Shown here: positions 9,120 through 17,896 of the stretch, in pieces
Layout of the letters: each line of letters starts with the position of its first letter
Numbering within the stretch: position 1 is the first letter of the stretch
NCBI GenBank assembly: GCA_964500805.1
Contig: CAZCQH010000010.1
Location: 61,048-125,047 of the forward strand
Source of the DNA: Ga0077555 sp964500805
GTDB taxonomy: Bacteria > Pseudomonadota > Alphaproteobacteria > Rhizobiales > Hyphomicrobiaceae
Direction: 5' to 3'
Length of the DNA: 64,000 nt
Program-made: the position numbers and the translations under genes
The notes under the pieces: generated by a model
What the model was told of the DNA's origin: nothing
Database searches by the model: none
Seen by the model: the letters and a program-made list of their open reading frames with translations, nothing else

Positions 9120-10609
9120 TTGAGCCCCCCGATCAGGTAGGTGGCCGCCTTACGTGCTACTCCCGCGGAAGCTTCGGTATCGATGCCAAAGTAGAAGATT
9201 GCCGCCGCCAGCCCCAAAAGTGGCACCAGCATTGACCACGGCGGATCGCTCGCTTGGGCCGCGACCTCCGAAGGCTCCCGGAACCACGCCACCTCGACGA
9301 CACGACCGATGTAGACGACGGCAATCAGCGAGCTTGCGAGAATGAGAAAAACAAGTGGCCACCAACCCCGCTCGAAAGCTCCGACCGAGAGATACCACTT
9401 GGAGACGAAGCCGGCCGTGCCTGGCACTCCGATGATCGCGAGTCCACCGATCACGAACGCGGCCATGGTCAGCGGCATCTGTCGCCCGATACCGGCGAGG
9501 TCGGCGAGTTTCACACTGCCGATCCGGTAGGCAACGGCACCAAGGGCGAGGAACAGCGCCGTCTTCATCAGCGCATGATTGAACAGGTGAACGATGCCAC
9601 CGGTCAACCCGGAAGCATTGGCGAGACTGATGCCGAGCGTGATGTAGCCGATCTGCGCCAGAGAGGAGTATGCGAGCATCCGCTTCGCGTTCTCCTCGAA
9701 CACAGCGATCAAGGAGGCAATGAACATGGCGGCAATCGAGAGTGCCAGAAGCACCTCCGTGACTGGAAGCGACTTGAAGCTGATGGCGACGCCGAATACA
9801 GAGAAGAACAATCGGATCAGCACATAGATCGCGACCTTGGTAGCGGTGCCGGCGAGAAAAGCTGTCGCGACCGACGGTGCGTGCGCATAAGCGCCAGGCA
9901 ACCAGACGTGCAAGGGAAAGAGCGCGAGCTTCAGGCTCACACCGACAGCCATGAACGCGAGCGCGGCCATGACCGGACGCGGCGTCTCGAGCGCGGCCGG
10001 GCCGAGACGCTGCGCGATGTCGACAATGTTGAGGCTGCCCGTGACCAGATAGAGGAAGCCGACGCCGATAATGTAGAAGGTCGCTCCGATGGTGCCAAGG
10101 ATCAAGTACTGGTAGGCCGCCAGCAGCGCACGGCGATCCTTCCCCAAGGCAATCAGCACGTAGGTCGAGAGTGACGAGATCTCGAGGAACACGAAGACAT
10201 TGAAGGCGTCACCCGTGATCGTGATACCGAGCAATCCCGTCAGACACAGCAGATACATGGTGTAGAACCACGCCTGCTTGTCGCCGTCGATCTCGTGGGC
10301 AACGCTACGGCGCGCGAACGGCATGATCGCAGCCCCGACCACGGACACGAGCACCAGCACAAAGGCGTTGAGGAGATCGACGCGGTACTCGATGCCCCAG
10401 GGCGGTGCCCAGCCACCGAGGTGATAGGAGATCGGTCCCGTTTGCAGCACCTCGGCGAGCAGAGCGATTGAGATCAAGGGCATCAGCCAAGATACGACCA
10501 AAGCGAAGGTCCAAGCTGTCGTGCCGCGACGAAACAACGCCGACAGCAGTGCGCCAACAAGTGGCACGACGACCTGGAGCGCCGGAAGGTGGGCTGTGAC
10601 GGACTTCAC
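9116..10609 (-). CDS. mnhD: Monovalent cation/H+ antiporter subunit D (MnhD/MrpD)
   Basis: This 497-residue subunit most resembles classical MrpD. It has FVFLEISSLSTYVLIALG with the transmembrane glutamate, then KLALFPLHVWLPGAYAHAPSVATAFLAGTATKV and MLAYSSLAQIGYI. The size matches MrpD (about 490 residues). Its start overlaps the stop of the subunit C gene by four bases (ATGA). MrpD is one of the ion-translocating subunits of Na+(K+)/H+ antiporters and works only in the full complex. Confidence 0.93.
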   Translation of the reverse strand: MKSVTAHLPALQVVVPLVGALLSALFRRGTTAWTFALVVSWLMPLISIALLAEVLQTGPISYHLGGWAPPWGIEYRVDLLNAFVLVLVSVVGAAIMPFARRSVAHEIDGDKQAWFYTMYLLCLTGLLGITITGDAFNVFVFLEISSLSTYVLIALGKDRRALLAAYQYLILGTIGATFYIIGVGFLYLVTGSLNIVDIAQRLGPAALETPRPVMAALAFMAVGVSLKLALFPLHVWLPGAYAHAPSVATAFLAGTATKVAIYVLIRLFFSVFGVAISFKSLPVTEVLLALSIAAMFIASLIAVFEENAKRMLAYSSLAQIGYITLGISLANASGLTGGIVHLFNHALMKTALFLALGAVAYRIGSVKLADLAGIGRQMPLTMAAFVIGGLAIIGVPGTAGFVSKWYLSVGAFERGWWPLVFLILASSLIAVVYIGRVVEVAWFREPSEVAAQASDPPWSMLVPLLGLAAAIFYFGIDTEASAGVARKAATYLIGGLK

Positions 10610-10983
10610 TGATTCCCTTCCTTCTCGAAGATCTCATCCTCCTCGATGGTGCCGTACGCCTCCTGGATGCGCACGACGAGCGCGAGGCCCAGCGCGAGGG
10701 TCGCGACACCGACGACGATAGCCGTCAGGATCAGCACGTGCGGAAGCGGGTTTGAGTAGATCTTGAAGGCCGGATCGAGAATCGGTGCCGTACCACCGAT
10801 GATTTTGCCTGGCGAGATGTAGAGCAGGTAGACGGACGTTTGAAACAGCGAGAGGCCAATCAGCTTCTTGATCATGTTGCCGCGAGCTATGACGATGTAA
10901 AGCCCCGCAACCATCAGGAAAATCGTCGCTACGTAGTTGTAGTGCTCGGCAATGCGCTGCAGCGCAGCGGGAATCTGCATCAT
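10606..10983 (-). CDS. mnhC: Cation:proton antiporter subunit C (MnhC/MrpC, NuoK-like)
   Basis: The 125-residue protein has three transmembrane helices in the NuoK fold, with the IGLSLFQTSVYLLYIS segment and the DPLPHVLILTAIVVG-like segment (here NPLPHVLILTAIVVG) typical of MrpC. It is joined by 4-base overlaps to genes on both sides. An acidic cytoplasmic tail (EEDEIFEKEG) follows the last helix. Confidence 0.92.
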   Translation of the reverse strand: MMQIPAALQRIAEHYNYVATIFLMVAGLYIVIARGNMIKKLIGLSLFQTSVYLLYISPGKIIGGTAPILDPAFKIYSNPLPHVLILTAIVVGVATLALGLALVVRIQEAYGTIEEDEIFEKEGNQ

Positions 10984-11396
10984 CGCCCCCGATCGACGAA
11001 GGCGTAGAAGATGGCGATCATCGTGGAAGAGACGGTGACAAGTACTCCCACCTCGACAGCGAAGATGCCATATTCGTGCCCATGCGGGCTGTCAGGCCCG
11101 AGACGCGAATAATCCAGAAATTTGACTCCTGTGAGCAGTCCGGCGATCCCGGTGACTGCGTAGATCAGCACGCCGATCGGCACCAGACGCTCGACCACGG
11201 CCTGTGGCGCGATGCATTTCGCCTCGCGAACTCCGAACACGAGCGCGTAGAGGATAATCATGCCGGCCGCAATCACACCTGCTTGGAAGCCTCCGCCAGG
11301 ACCGAGCTCACCGTGGAACTGCACATAGAGCGCAAACAACAACATGAACGGCAGCACAAGCTTGACGATCACGCGGAGAATACGGTCCCGCTTCAT
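10980..11396 (-). CDS. mnhB: Na+/H+ antiporter subunit B (MnhB/MrpB)
   Basis: The 138-residue protein is a standard MrpB: four membrane helices with HGELGPGGGFQAGVIAA after the first helix and GPDSPHGHEYGIFAVEVGVLVTV near the end. The glycine-rich GPGGGFQ motif is the family hallmark. Four-base overlaps on both sides show translational coupling. Confidence 0.93.
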   Translation of the reverse strand: MKRDRILRVIVKLVLPFMLLFALYVQFHGELGPGGGFQAGVIAAGMIILYALVFGVREAKCIAPQAVVERLVPIGVLIYAVTGIAGLLTGVKFLDYSRLGPDSPHGHEYGIFAVEVGVLVTVSSTMIAIFYAFVDRGR

Positions 11397-11944
11397 TCAG
11401 CGCCCTCCCCGCGCGTCGGCCCGCGCCGGCGGCCCTTAAGCAGCAGCATGACTCCGATGCCGGCGGTGAAGATCACCGTCGTTTCGCCGAGCGTGTCATA
11501 GCCCCGGTAGTCGGCGAGCGTCGACGTGACGATGTTTGGCACCATCGTCTCCTTAAGGCTGTCAGCGAGATACTTGGGAGCCACGTGCTTGTGAATCACG
11601 TGGTCCGCCGTGCCAAAGGGAGGAAGGCTGAGCGTGCCCCAGACAAGAGCACCGCTGACGCTTGCCGCGATGATCATAGGCAGTAGCGGCGAGTGGTGAG
11701 GCCTTTGCTCCATGCTCTTGGTCAGATGCAGCGCGGCGAGCAGAAACACGGTCGACACACCGGCACCGACCGACGCTTCCGTCATCGCAACGTCAACTGC
11801 GTCGAGAACCACGAGAATGCTCGCCATCAGGAAACTGTAGATGCCGGCGAGGATGATCACCCCGAAAAGGTTTCGCTGCCGAGCGATGCCGACGGTAACG
11901 ATCGCAAGCAAGGTCAACAGCGCCATGTTGATCAATGATTCCAC
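11393..11944 (-). CDS. DUF4040 antiporter subunit (stand-alone MrpA C-terminal / MbhD-E-like)
   Basis: The 183-residue protein corresponds to the part that in classical Mrp systems forms the C-terminus of MrpA, and in archaeal Mbh complexes the separate MbhD and MbhE subunits. It shows GVIILAGIYSFLMASILVVLDAVDVAMTEASVG, the NuoJ-like DUF4040 region, and ends with a further helix after DTLGETTVIFTAGIGV. MrpA is therefore split here, and its channel part must be supplied by one of the NuoL/M/N-like proteins downstream. Confidence 0.88.
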   Translation of the reverse strand: MESLINMALLTLLAIVTVGIARQRNLFGVIILAGIYSFLMASILVVLDAVDVAMTEASVGAGVSTVFLLAALHLTKSMEQRPHHSPLLPMIIAASVSGALVWGTLSLPPFGTADHVIHKHVAPKYLADSLKETMVPNIVTSTLADYRGYDTLGETTVIFTAGIGVMLLLKGRRRGPTRGEGAE

Positions 11945-11953
11945 GACGGCGCC

Positions 11954-12334
11954 TCACTCAGCCGCTGGCATTAGCGATGATGGTGCGCGGGCTTCTGCAT
12001 CGCGCCGATCGAGGCGATCACGCCGATCCTCGGCGAGCTGAGGCTCGATGCCGGCATGGAGCGCAGCTTGCGCCAGTGCGTGCGTGATCGCCGGCCCCGT
12101 GAAGAAGAGCAGAGCCAGGATGAACAGCAGCTTTGCGGCGACGAGTGTCGGACCGGCATGCAGCATCAACCCTGCACAAAGGAGGCCTGCGCCGAGCGTA
12201 TCCGTGACGCTCGCCGCATGCAGTCGCGTGAAGAGATCCGGCATCCGAACGAGTCCAATCATACCGGTAACGGTGAAAAAAGCGCCGCCAAGAATGAGAG
12301 CCCAACTCAGAATCTCGATAAGCCGACCCATCAT
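11954..12334 (-). CDS. mnhG: Monovalent cation/H+ antiporter subunit G (MnhG/MrpG)
   Basis: The 126-residue protein has three helices and the MrpG signature GMIGLVRMPDLFTRLHAASVTDTLG. The start is placed at ATG 12334, which overlaps the mnhF stop as ATGATGA-like coupling and has GGAGGAG just upstream; ATG 12331 is equally possible. The C-terminal tail, rich in Arg and Asp, is longer than in many homologues. Confidence 0.92.
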   Translation of the reverse strand: MMGRLIEILSWALILGGAFFTVTGMIGLVRMPDLFTRLHAASVTDTLGAGLLCAGLMLHAGPTLVAAKLLFILALLFFTGPAITHALAQAALHAGIEPQLAEDRRDRLDRRDAEARAPSSLMPAAE

Positions 12335-12606
12335 TTCTCCTCCTCCACATCGTAGGCGAGATCGCCGTGTCGGAAGAACTTTAGGATTGCCAGGGTTCCG
12401 ATCAGATTGAGTAGGCCATAGGTGATCGCGATATCGAGCCACTCGGGCCGGCCTGTCAGGAAGCCGACGACGGCCAGAAGGAGGATGGCAAGCGTTCCGA
12501 TCGAGTTACCGGCAATCACACGATCGAAAACCGTCGGACCTCTGAGGGCGCGGGTCACAGCGAGCGTTAGCGCGACGAGAATGGCGATGGCGGCAGTGGC
12601 GAACAT
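12331..12606 (-). CDS. mnhF: Monovalent cation/H+ antiporter subunit F (MnhF/MrpF)
   Basis: The 91-residue protein has three helices with RGPTVFDRVIAGNSIGTLAIL, the MrpF hallmark. The ATG at 12606 shares one base with the stop of mnhE (TGATG). A longer reading frame upstream in the same phase overlaps mnhE and has no family resemblance, so it is not used. Confidence 0.92.
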   Translation of the reverse strand: MFATAAIAILVALTLAVTRALRGPTVFDRVIAGNSIGTLAILLLAVVGFLTGRPEWLDIAITYGLLNLIGTLAILKFFRHGDLAYDVEEEK

Positions 12607-13079
12607 CAACGGGCCCCCTCGAACTGCGTGACGCGGGCATCCATGCCGCCGCCCTCGAGGTCGATGGCGCCATCGCGCATGAGGGCATGTACGGTCAGGA
12701 CGTTGCCATCGGCGGCGGTGGTGATCGTCCCAGGTGTCAGCGTGATCGAGTTCGCATAGGTGACGAGCCCTACCGTCGAGCGCTGGCTCGCTGTCACGCG
12801 GGTCATAGTCGGAGAAATTGGCAATCGGGGATGCAGAATTACCTTTGTCACCGCCCAGCTGGACTTGACGATCTCCCAGATCAGCCAAGGAAAGTAGGTG
12901 AGCGCCCGTCCGAACAGGTGATGGGGATGTGCTTCGCCGTCTGCCGCGCCCATCCGGCGTGCGACCCAGACGCAAACGAGTGCGCTTGCGAGGCCGGCAG
13001 AAAGCAGAAATGGCTCGAAGTAGCCGGAGAGCGCCAGCCAGAACAGGAGCAACGCGAAAAATAGGCTTACGAGACGCAT
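12606..13079 (-). CDS. mnhE: Na+/H+ antiporter subunit E (MnhE/MrpE)
   Basis: The 157-residue protein has two or three N-terminal helices and a cytoplasmic domain containing SITLTPGTITTAADGNVLTVHAL, the conserved MrpE core. It overlaps the upstream receiver-domain gene by 13 bases, tying that gene to the antiporter operon. Confidence 0.92.
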   Translation of the reverse strand: MRLVSLFFALLLFWLALSGYFEPFLLSAGLASALVCVWVARRMGAADGEAHPHHLFGRALTYFPWLIWEIVKSSWAVTKVILHPRLPISPTMTRVTASQRSTVGLVTYANSITLTPGTITTAADGNVLTVHALMRDGAIDLEGGGMDARVTQFEGAR

Positions 13080-13480
13080 ACGAGCCTCCCAGCAGGGCGG
13101 GCAAGCGCCATAGCGTCCAAGACATGCACGCGACGGAGCGGGCTCGGAAGGATGATGTCGGCTCCAGCTTGTTGCGCCAGCCGCTGGTTGTCGGGGTCGC
13201 CATCGCCCAGGAATGCGATCGTCAAACCTGCCATCGACTGTTTTAGGTTGAAAATGGTGTCCAGCCCGGGCCAGGGCGGCAACATTCGGTCCGTTATCAG
13301 CAGTCGGGTAATCCCATCGACGATCAAACGTCGTGCCGTATAGCCTGTCCGAGCAGTCGCGGCCCGATGCCCTGCAGCCGCCAGCCAGTAAGCGATGCGC
13401 TCACAAATGTCGGTATCGGCGGAGAGGACGACGGCGTGCGGTGGTGGGGCACGATCGATGGCACGCTGATGCTGACTCAT
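13067..13480 (-). CDS. Orphan, partly degenerate response-regulator receiver domain
   Basis: The 137-residue protein is a single CheY-like domain with no output domain. Acidic pocket residues D22/D24 and the phosphoacceptor D64 (LLITDRMLPP) are present. The conserved Thr/Ser of strand 4 and the Lys of the usual KP motif are absent: the protein reads IAFLGDG and ILPSPL instead. Phosphorylation-induced switching may therefore be altered. The ATG at 13480 overlaps the stop of the universal stress protein gene (ATGA); the 3' end overlaps mnhE. A role in controlling the antiporter is inferred from this coupling alone. Confidence 0.72.
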   Translation of the reverse strand: MSQHQRAIDRAPPPHAVVLSADTDICERIAYWLAAAGHRAATARTGYTARRLIVDGITRLLITDRMLPPWPGLDTIFNLKQSMAGLTIAFLGDGDPDNQRLAQQAGADIILPSPLRRVHVLDAMALARPAGRLVCVS

Positions 13481-13974
13481 CGTCCGCGCGCCTCTATCGG
13501 CATAACGACCACAGGAATTCGCGAGACGGCCGCCAGACGCGCGCCGATGTGATTGCCAACGCAGCCGAATGCCGACCTCCACCACCGTCTGGCACCAGCG
13601 AGCGGCAAGCCCGGCACGACAATGGTCTTGCAGCAATGGACGCGGGCGGCATCCAAGATCGCTTCTGGGTCCTCCGCTAGGCGGACCTCAGTTGCCGTCT
13701 CGACACCGGCCGAAGCAAGCGTTTGGCGAATAGGCTCGAGCCAAGTTTCGGCCTCCGCCGTGAGGTGCCGGGCCACTTTCTCCTGCATGATGCCGCGCGA
13801 GCGGACCTTATCCGGCTCTGGTCGAACAGCGAGCAGGATCACGCGAGACCCTGGGTCGACAAGTCCTGCCAGCGTGCATGCCGACATCTCAGAATGAAGG
13901 TCGCTTGTGACGACGACCAGTGTCGCAGTCGAGGTTGCAGCCCGGAGCCCGACGGTGGGCTTTGGTTGAGCCAT
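13477..13974 (-). CDS. Universal stress protein (UspA family), first gene of the antiporter operon
   Basis: The 165-residue protein has a UspA-like alpha/beta layout: TLVVVTSDLHSE at the start, a central region rich in Glu and Arg with LAEDPEAILDAAR, then KTIVVPGLPLAG...GNHIGARLAAVSRIPVVVMP. The C-terminal GN..A....PV pattern corresponds to the nucleotide-binding G-X9-GS region of ATP-binding Usps, although the motif is not canonical. ATG 13974 is preferred over the in-frame TTG at 13992. It is coupled to the receiver gene by a 4-base overlap. Confidence 0.72.
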   Translation of the reverse strand: MAQPKPTVGLRAATSTATLVVVTSDLHSEMSACTLAGLVDPGSRVILLAVRPEPDKVRSRGIMQEKVARHLTAEAETWLEPIRQTLASAGVETATEVRLAEDPEAILDAARVHCCKTIVVPGLPLAGARRWWRSAFGCVGNHIGARLAAVSRIPVVVMPIEARGR

Positions 13975-14099
13975 TGTGCACGTCCATCTCAACGCCTGCG
14001 GAGGACGCCAGAAAAGTGCGGATGGCTGCGAGCAGCAATTCAGGTCGGGACCTTAAGGTGCTATGCTATCAGGAACAGTCCGTAAGGCGAGATCCCGAG
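13975..14099. promoter_or_regulatory. Divergent promoter region between the antiporter operon and the histidine kinase
   Basis: This short stretch must hold the promoters of the 13-gene minus-strand operon and of the plus-strand kinase-regulator pair. A partial inverted repeat around CCTTAAGG (14051-14058) is the only symmetric element I see. No -35/-10 pair is convincing. The arrangement is consistent with the FixJ-type regulator acting on the antiporter operon, but no binding site is proven. Confidence 0.4.
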
Positions 14100-15764
14100 G
14101 TGCCGACGTCGGTCGAGACAGCTACAGCACGAGAGCACGAGCGCGCGACCCGAGCCAAAGTCCGCCCGATGGCCTTCCCACGCCTGCTGTCGCTTTCACC
14201 CCAAGCTGTAGGCCTCGGCTATTTGCTGGCCTACATCACGCTTGACTGGATCAGCTTCGTTCATCCGCTCGGTCCGTTCGGGATCACGCCATGGAATCCA
14301 TCGACGGGGTTGAGCTTCGTTCTCATCCTGCTGTTCGGTCTCAGACATCTACCGTTGTTGTTCCTGGCCCCGCCCGTAGCGGATCTCCTCGTTCGCGGCT
14401 TGCCAGCCGGATTGGTTGGCGTGCTCAGCGGACTTGCCATCGGGGCAGGCTATTCGGTCGCCGCTCTGATACTGTTGAGACCCTTGCCCCGATTTGATGT
14501 CTCGCTGTCGTCGACGTGGGATCTCTTCCTGCTGCTGCTCGTCGCAGCGGTGAGCTCGGCAGCTGTGGCCGTCGCCTACGTCGTTATTCACATCCTTGGA
14601 GGCTTCCTACCCTGGAGCGATATCGGTGTCGCGACGCTCCGCTTCTGGATTGGGGACCTGATTGGCATAGCAGTCGCAACACCGTTTCTGTTGATCCTGC
14701 TGACCCGCGGATCCCCTTTTAACATCGGCTTAGAAGCGACGCTCCAGGTTCTGCTGCTGCTGGTGTGTCTGGTGCTTGCGTTTGGAACTCCTCATGGGCG
14801 GCAGCTGCAACTGTTCTACCTGCTGTTTCTGCCGATCGTCTGGATTGCGATCCGATCTGGCCTCGAAGGTGTGACGGCAGGCTTGGTACTGACGCAGCTT
14901 GGCTTAATAGCGGCGCTGCAGCTGCAGCTTCAACCGCCGAGCGCCATCGACGTGACGGCATTTCAGGCCCTGATGCTGATTCTCAGCCTCACGGGGCTTG
15001 CGGCCGGCGTCCTGGTAACCGAGCGGCGCCGAGCCGAACTGCAGCTTCGGCTGCAGCAGGACACGCAAGCAAGGCTGACTCGGCTTGGCAGTATGGGGGA
15101 GCTGGCTTCTGCCCTCGCTCACGAGATCAACCAGCCCCTCATGGCCGCCGGCACGTACGCGCGACTCGTCACCGAAGCCGTTGCGGCGGGCGGCCCAAGC
15201 GAGCGCATCGGAGACGCAGCCAACAAGGCTGCTCAGCAAGTCGAACGCGCGGCAGAGGTCGTGCGCCGCTTGCGAGATTTGATCCGGCTCGGGCGCAGCG
15301 AGCTGGCGCCGGCCGGCGTAGCGCGTATCGTTGATGAAGCGGTAGAGCTGATCCAGCCGGATATCGATCGCGCCGGCATTCGGATCGAGCGCCAACTGCC
15401 GGGGAATCTTCCACCGGTGATGGTCGATGCGCTCCAGGTCGAACAGGTGCTTTTGAATCTGATACGCAACGCCATCGAAGCGATCCGCGAAACGGGACGC
15501 GAACGAGGACTCGTGACGATCGAAGCCCGGCGGAACGGGGACACCATCGAACTCAGTGTTGCCGACGACGGCCCAGGCTTCGTCAAGCTGGACGATTCGG
15601 CGGATCCGGTGCCGTTGTCTTCAACGAAGCCCGAGGGCTTGGGAATTGGCCTCTCTTTGTGCCGGTCGATCATCCAGGCACACGGTGGAATGCTGAAGCT
15701 TGCCAACACAGGCAGTGGCGCGCTCGTGCGCTTCACCCTTCCGATTGTCGAGAGCGGACGATGA
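14100..15764 (+). CDS. MASE1-domain membrane sensor histidine kinase (FixL-like kinase core)
   Basis: The N-terminal half (about 280 residues) has eight or more hydrophobic helices with ITPWNPSTGLSF and RFWIGDLIGIAVATPFLL, typical of MASE1 sensory domains. A short linker leads to the HisKA motif ALAHEINQPL (phosphoacceptor near residue 341), then N-box LLNLIRNAIEA, G1 DDGPGF and G2 GLGIGLSLCRSII. The C-terminus overlaps the regulator start by four bases (ATGA). The start is uncertain: GTG 14100 has an AAGG upstream, while ATG 14169 would lose only a charged extension. The ligand of MASE1 domains is unknown. Confidence 0.87.
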   Translation: MPTSVETATAREHERATRAKVRPMAFPRLLSLSPQAVGLGYLLAYITLDWISFVHPLGPFGITPWNPSTGLSFVLILLFGLRHLPLLFLAPPVADLLVRGLPAGLVGVLSGLAIGAGYSVAALILLRPLPRFDVSLSSTWDLFLLLLVAAVSSAAVAVAYVVIHILGGFLPWSDIGVATLRFWIGDLIGIAVATPFLLILLTRGSPFNIGLEATLQVLLLLVCLVLAFGTPHGRQLQLFYLLFLPIVWIAIRSGLEGVTAGLVLTQLGLIAALQLQLQPPSAIDVTAFQALMLILSLTGLAAGVLVTERRRAELQLRLQQDTQARLTRLGSMGELASALAHEINQPLMAAGTYARLVTEAVAAGGPSERIGDAANKAAQQVERAAEVVRRLRDLIRLGRSELAPAGVARIVDEAVELIQPDIDRAGIRIERQLPGNLPPVMVDALQVEQVLLNLIRNAIEAIRETGRERGLVTIEARRNGDTIELSVADDGPGFVKLDDSADPVPLSSTKPEGLGIGLSLCRSIIQAHGGMLKLANTGSGALVRFTLPIVESGR

Positions 15765-16378
15765 ACACCGGCACGACAATCTACCTTATCGACGATGATG
15801 CCGCGATCCTCGATTCTCTTGGACTCTATCTCGAGTCGAAGGGGTTTATCGTGGAGCGCTTCAATCGCGCCGAGCGGGTCGTAAGCCTCGCGCCAGCAAT
15901 GCTCAATCGGGCGTGTATCGTTAGCGACGTTCGGATGCCTGGACTGTCAGGAATCGAACTGCAGCAGCAGCTAAACCGGCACAACATCACCGCACCTTTG
16001 ATCCTGATCACTGGCCATGGCGACATCGAGATGGCGGTTGCGGCGATCAAGGCCGGTGCGCACGACTTCCTGGAGAAGCCGTTCGACGAGCGCCGCCTTG
16101 TTGCCTCGATCGAGGCGGCTATGGCGGCCCACACAGGGCAGCAGAGCGCTCTCCAGGAGCTAGCCGAGTTGCGTGCGCGCCTGGCCGAACTTTCCGAACG
16201 CCAGCGGCAGGTCATGGACCTCGCCGTCAGGGGTCGCACCAACAAGGAGATCGGGATCACGCTCGGGATCAGCCCACGCACTGTCGAGATTTACCGCGCC
16301 AAGGTGATGGAGCGGATGGGGGCCAGAACCCTCGCCGACCTCGTACGCATCGCGCTGGCGATGCAAGGTGGTCGTTGA
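15761..16378 (+). CDS. FixJ-family response regulator
   Basis: The 205-residue protein has a receiver domain (IDDD pocket, phosphoacceptor D56 in VSDVRMPG, switch threonine in LITGHGD, lysine in LEKPF) and a C-terminal LuxR-type helix-turn-helix (LSERQRQVMDLAVRGRTNKE...SPRTVEIYRAKVMERM). This is the classic FixJ layout. It is cotranscribed and translationally coupled with the MASE1 kinase, which is its probable partner. Likely targets are its own operon and the divergent antiporter operon; this is inference. Confidence 0.93.
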   Translation: MNTGTTIYLIDDDAAILDSLGLYLESKGFIVERFNRAERVVSLAPAMLNRACIVSDVRMPGLSGIELQQQLNRHNITAPLILITGHGDIEMAVAAIKAGAHDFLEKPFDERRLVASIEAAMAAHTGQQSALQELAELRARLAELSERQRQVMDLAVRGRTNKEIGITLGISPRTVEIYRAKVMERMGARTLADLVRIALAMQGGR

Positions 16379-16582
16379 AAAAGATATCTGCTTCGGAGCA
16401 GCACCAAGGCCGCTGTTTCGGCCGATCCAGGCTTGGTCGCGCGATAATGCTTCTGCGCAGGAGAATCTGCCGCAATGTGCTCGGCATAAGCCAACCTCGC
16501 GCGAAGAAGTCAGCGGATATTCCTGCAGACAATCGAAAAGCGAAGGTTCTGCTGATGTCCCGCTTGCTCGTCGTACGATAGG

Positions 16583-17896
16583 TCAGCTCCTCACAGACGT
16601 GGCGGCGATCGTTATCGGGATCGACAGAAATCCCCGGAACCGTGCCCGGCCGCCGCGCACCGGCTGGGCCGCCAGTCGATAATCGGGAAACCGCTGCAGG
16701 AAACGCTCGATGGCGATCCGCCCTTCGAGCCGCGCGACGTTCATGCCGACGCACTGGTGCGGGCCGGATGCAAACGCCAGATGCCGGTTCGGCTGGCGGC
16801 CGACATCGAGCACATCGGGCCGGGAGAAACGTGCAGGATCGCGGTTGGCCGCGCCGATCAGCAGCGTAATCGACGTGCCCTCTGGAATGGTCAGGTCGCC
16901 GAGGCGCACCTCGCACGTGGTCCGGCGATTGCCGAGCTGGTTCGACGATTCGAACCTCAAGAATTCCTCGACGGCAGTCTTGATCAAAGCTGGGTCGCGG
17001 AGGAGGCGGGCCTTCTCGTCCGGCCACTCGAGCAATGAGAACAGAGCATTACCAATGAGGTTGGTCGTCGTCTCGTGCCCGGCATTGAGGATGAAGATGC
17101 AGTTCTGCAGAAGCTCGTGCTCGGTGAGCCGCTGACCCTCGGCTTCACCTTGAATAAGGCGGGTCAACACATCCTTGTCGTGATCGCCCGGCCGGCGGCG
17201 ACGCTCCGCGACGAGGCCGCTGAGGTAGGCGAGAAACTCCGTCACCGAGCGATTGCCGAGCGCCAATTGGTCGGCCGTCGGCACGGGCTCCAATGCGCCG
17301 AGGATCGCCAGCGACCAGGCCCGCAACGGCCCACGCTCCGCGTGCGGCACCGCGAGCAGGTTGCCGATCACCTCCACGGGAATTGCAGCGGCAAAATCCT
17401 CGATGAGATCGGCTGAACCCTTGGCCGCCATGCCGTCGAGCAGCCGGTCGACCAGCGTGGTGACGGGCTGCTCCATGTCGGCGATCGCCCGCGGTGTCAA
17501 CGCGCCCGCGATAATCCGCCTGACGCGCGTGTGCAGCGGCGGATCATTGAACACGAGACTCGTCGTGTGATGCGCATAAAGCGGGCTGTCACCGAACTTC
17601 GGGTAGAACTCGACTTTTTTGTCGGACGCGTAGCTCTGGGTGTCCTTGTAGACGGCCTCGAGATCGCCATGCCGCGAGATGAGCACACTCCCCGACGCCA
17701 TGCGATGCACTGGCGCGTGCTCGAGGAGCGCATGATAGACGGGATAGGGATCGGCATGAAATTCCGGCGGCAGGCGAACCAGATCGAAGCTCTCGGCGAT
17801 CACCTTGGCCTCGGCCGGCGGCAGGCAGCGTCGCCCACTCTCATCAAGTGGCAGACTTCCTGGAAACGGCTCGGTTGGAGCGCGCGGTACAGTCAT
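16583..17896 (-). CDS. Cytochrome P450
   Basis: The 437-residue protein is a soluble bacterial P450 monooxygenase. Visible motifs are the I-helix AGHETT, the K-helix ExxR (EEFLRFES), and the heme loop FASGPHQCVG with the ligating cysteine near residue 382. No ferredoxin or reductase partner gene lies nearby. Its start overlaps the stop of the CoA-ligase gene by four bases. With a feruloyl-CoA-synthetase-like ligase next to it, a substrate such as an aromatic or cinnamic acid derivative is plausible, but not shown. Confidence 0.93.
   Translation of the reverse strand: MTVPRAPTEPFPGSLPLDESGRRCLPPAEAKVIAESFDLVRLPPEFHADPYPVYHALLEHAPVHRMASGSVLISRHGDLEAVYKDTQSYASDKKVEFYPKFGDSPLYAHHTTSLVFNDPPLHTRVRRIIAGALTPRAIADMEQPVTTLVDRLLDGMAAKGSADLIEDFAAAIPVEVIGNLLAVPHAERGPLRAWSLAILGALEPVPTADQLALGNRSVTEFLAYLSGLVAERRRRPGDHDKDVLTRLIQGEAEGQRLTEHELLQNCIFILNAGHETTTNLIGNALFSLLEWPDEKARLLRDPALIKTAVEEFLRFESSNQLGNRRTTCEVRLGDLTIPEGTSITLLIGAANRDPARFSRPDVLDVGRQPNRHLAFASGPHQCVGMNVARLEGRIAIERFLQRFPDYRLAAQPVRGGRARFRGFLSIPITIAATSVRS

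Noticed and set aside
12331..13203. 290-codon minus-strand frame covering mnhF and mnhE
   Set aside because: Only its last 91 codons are MnhF. The upstream part overlaps mnhE in another phase and has no resemblance.
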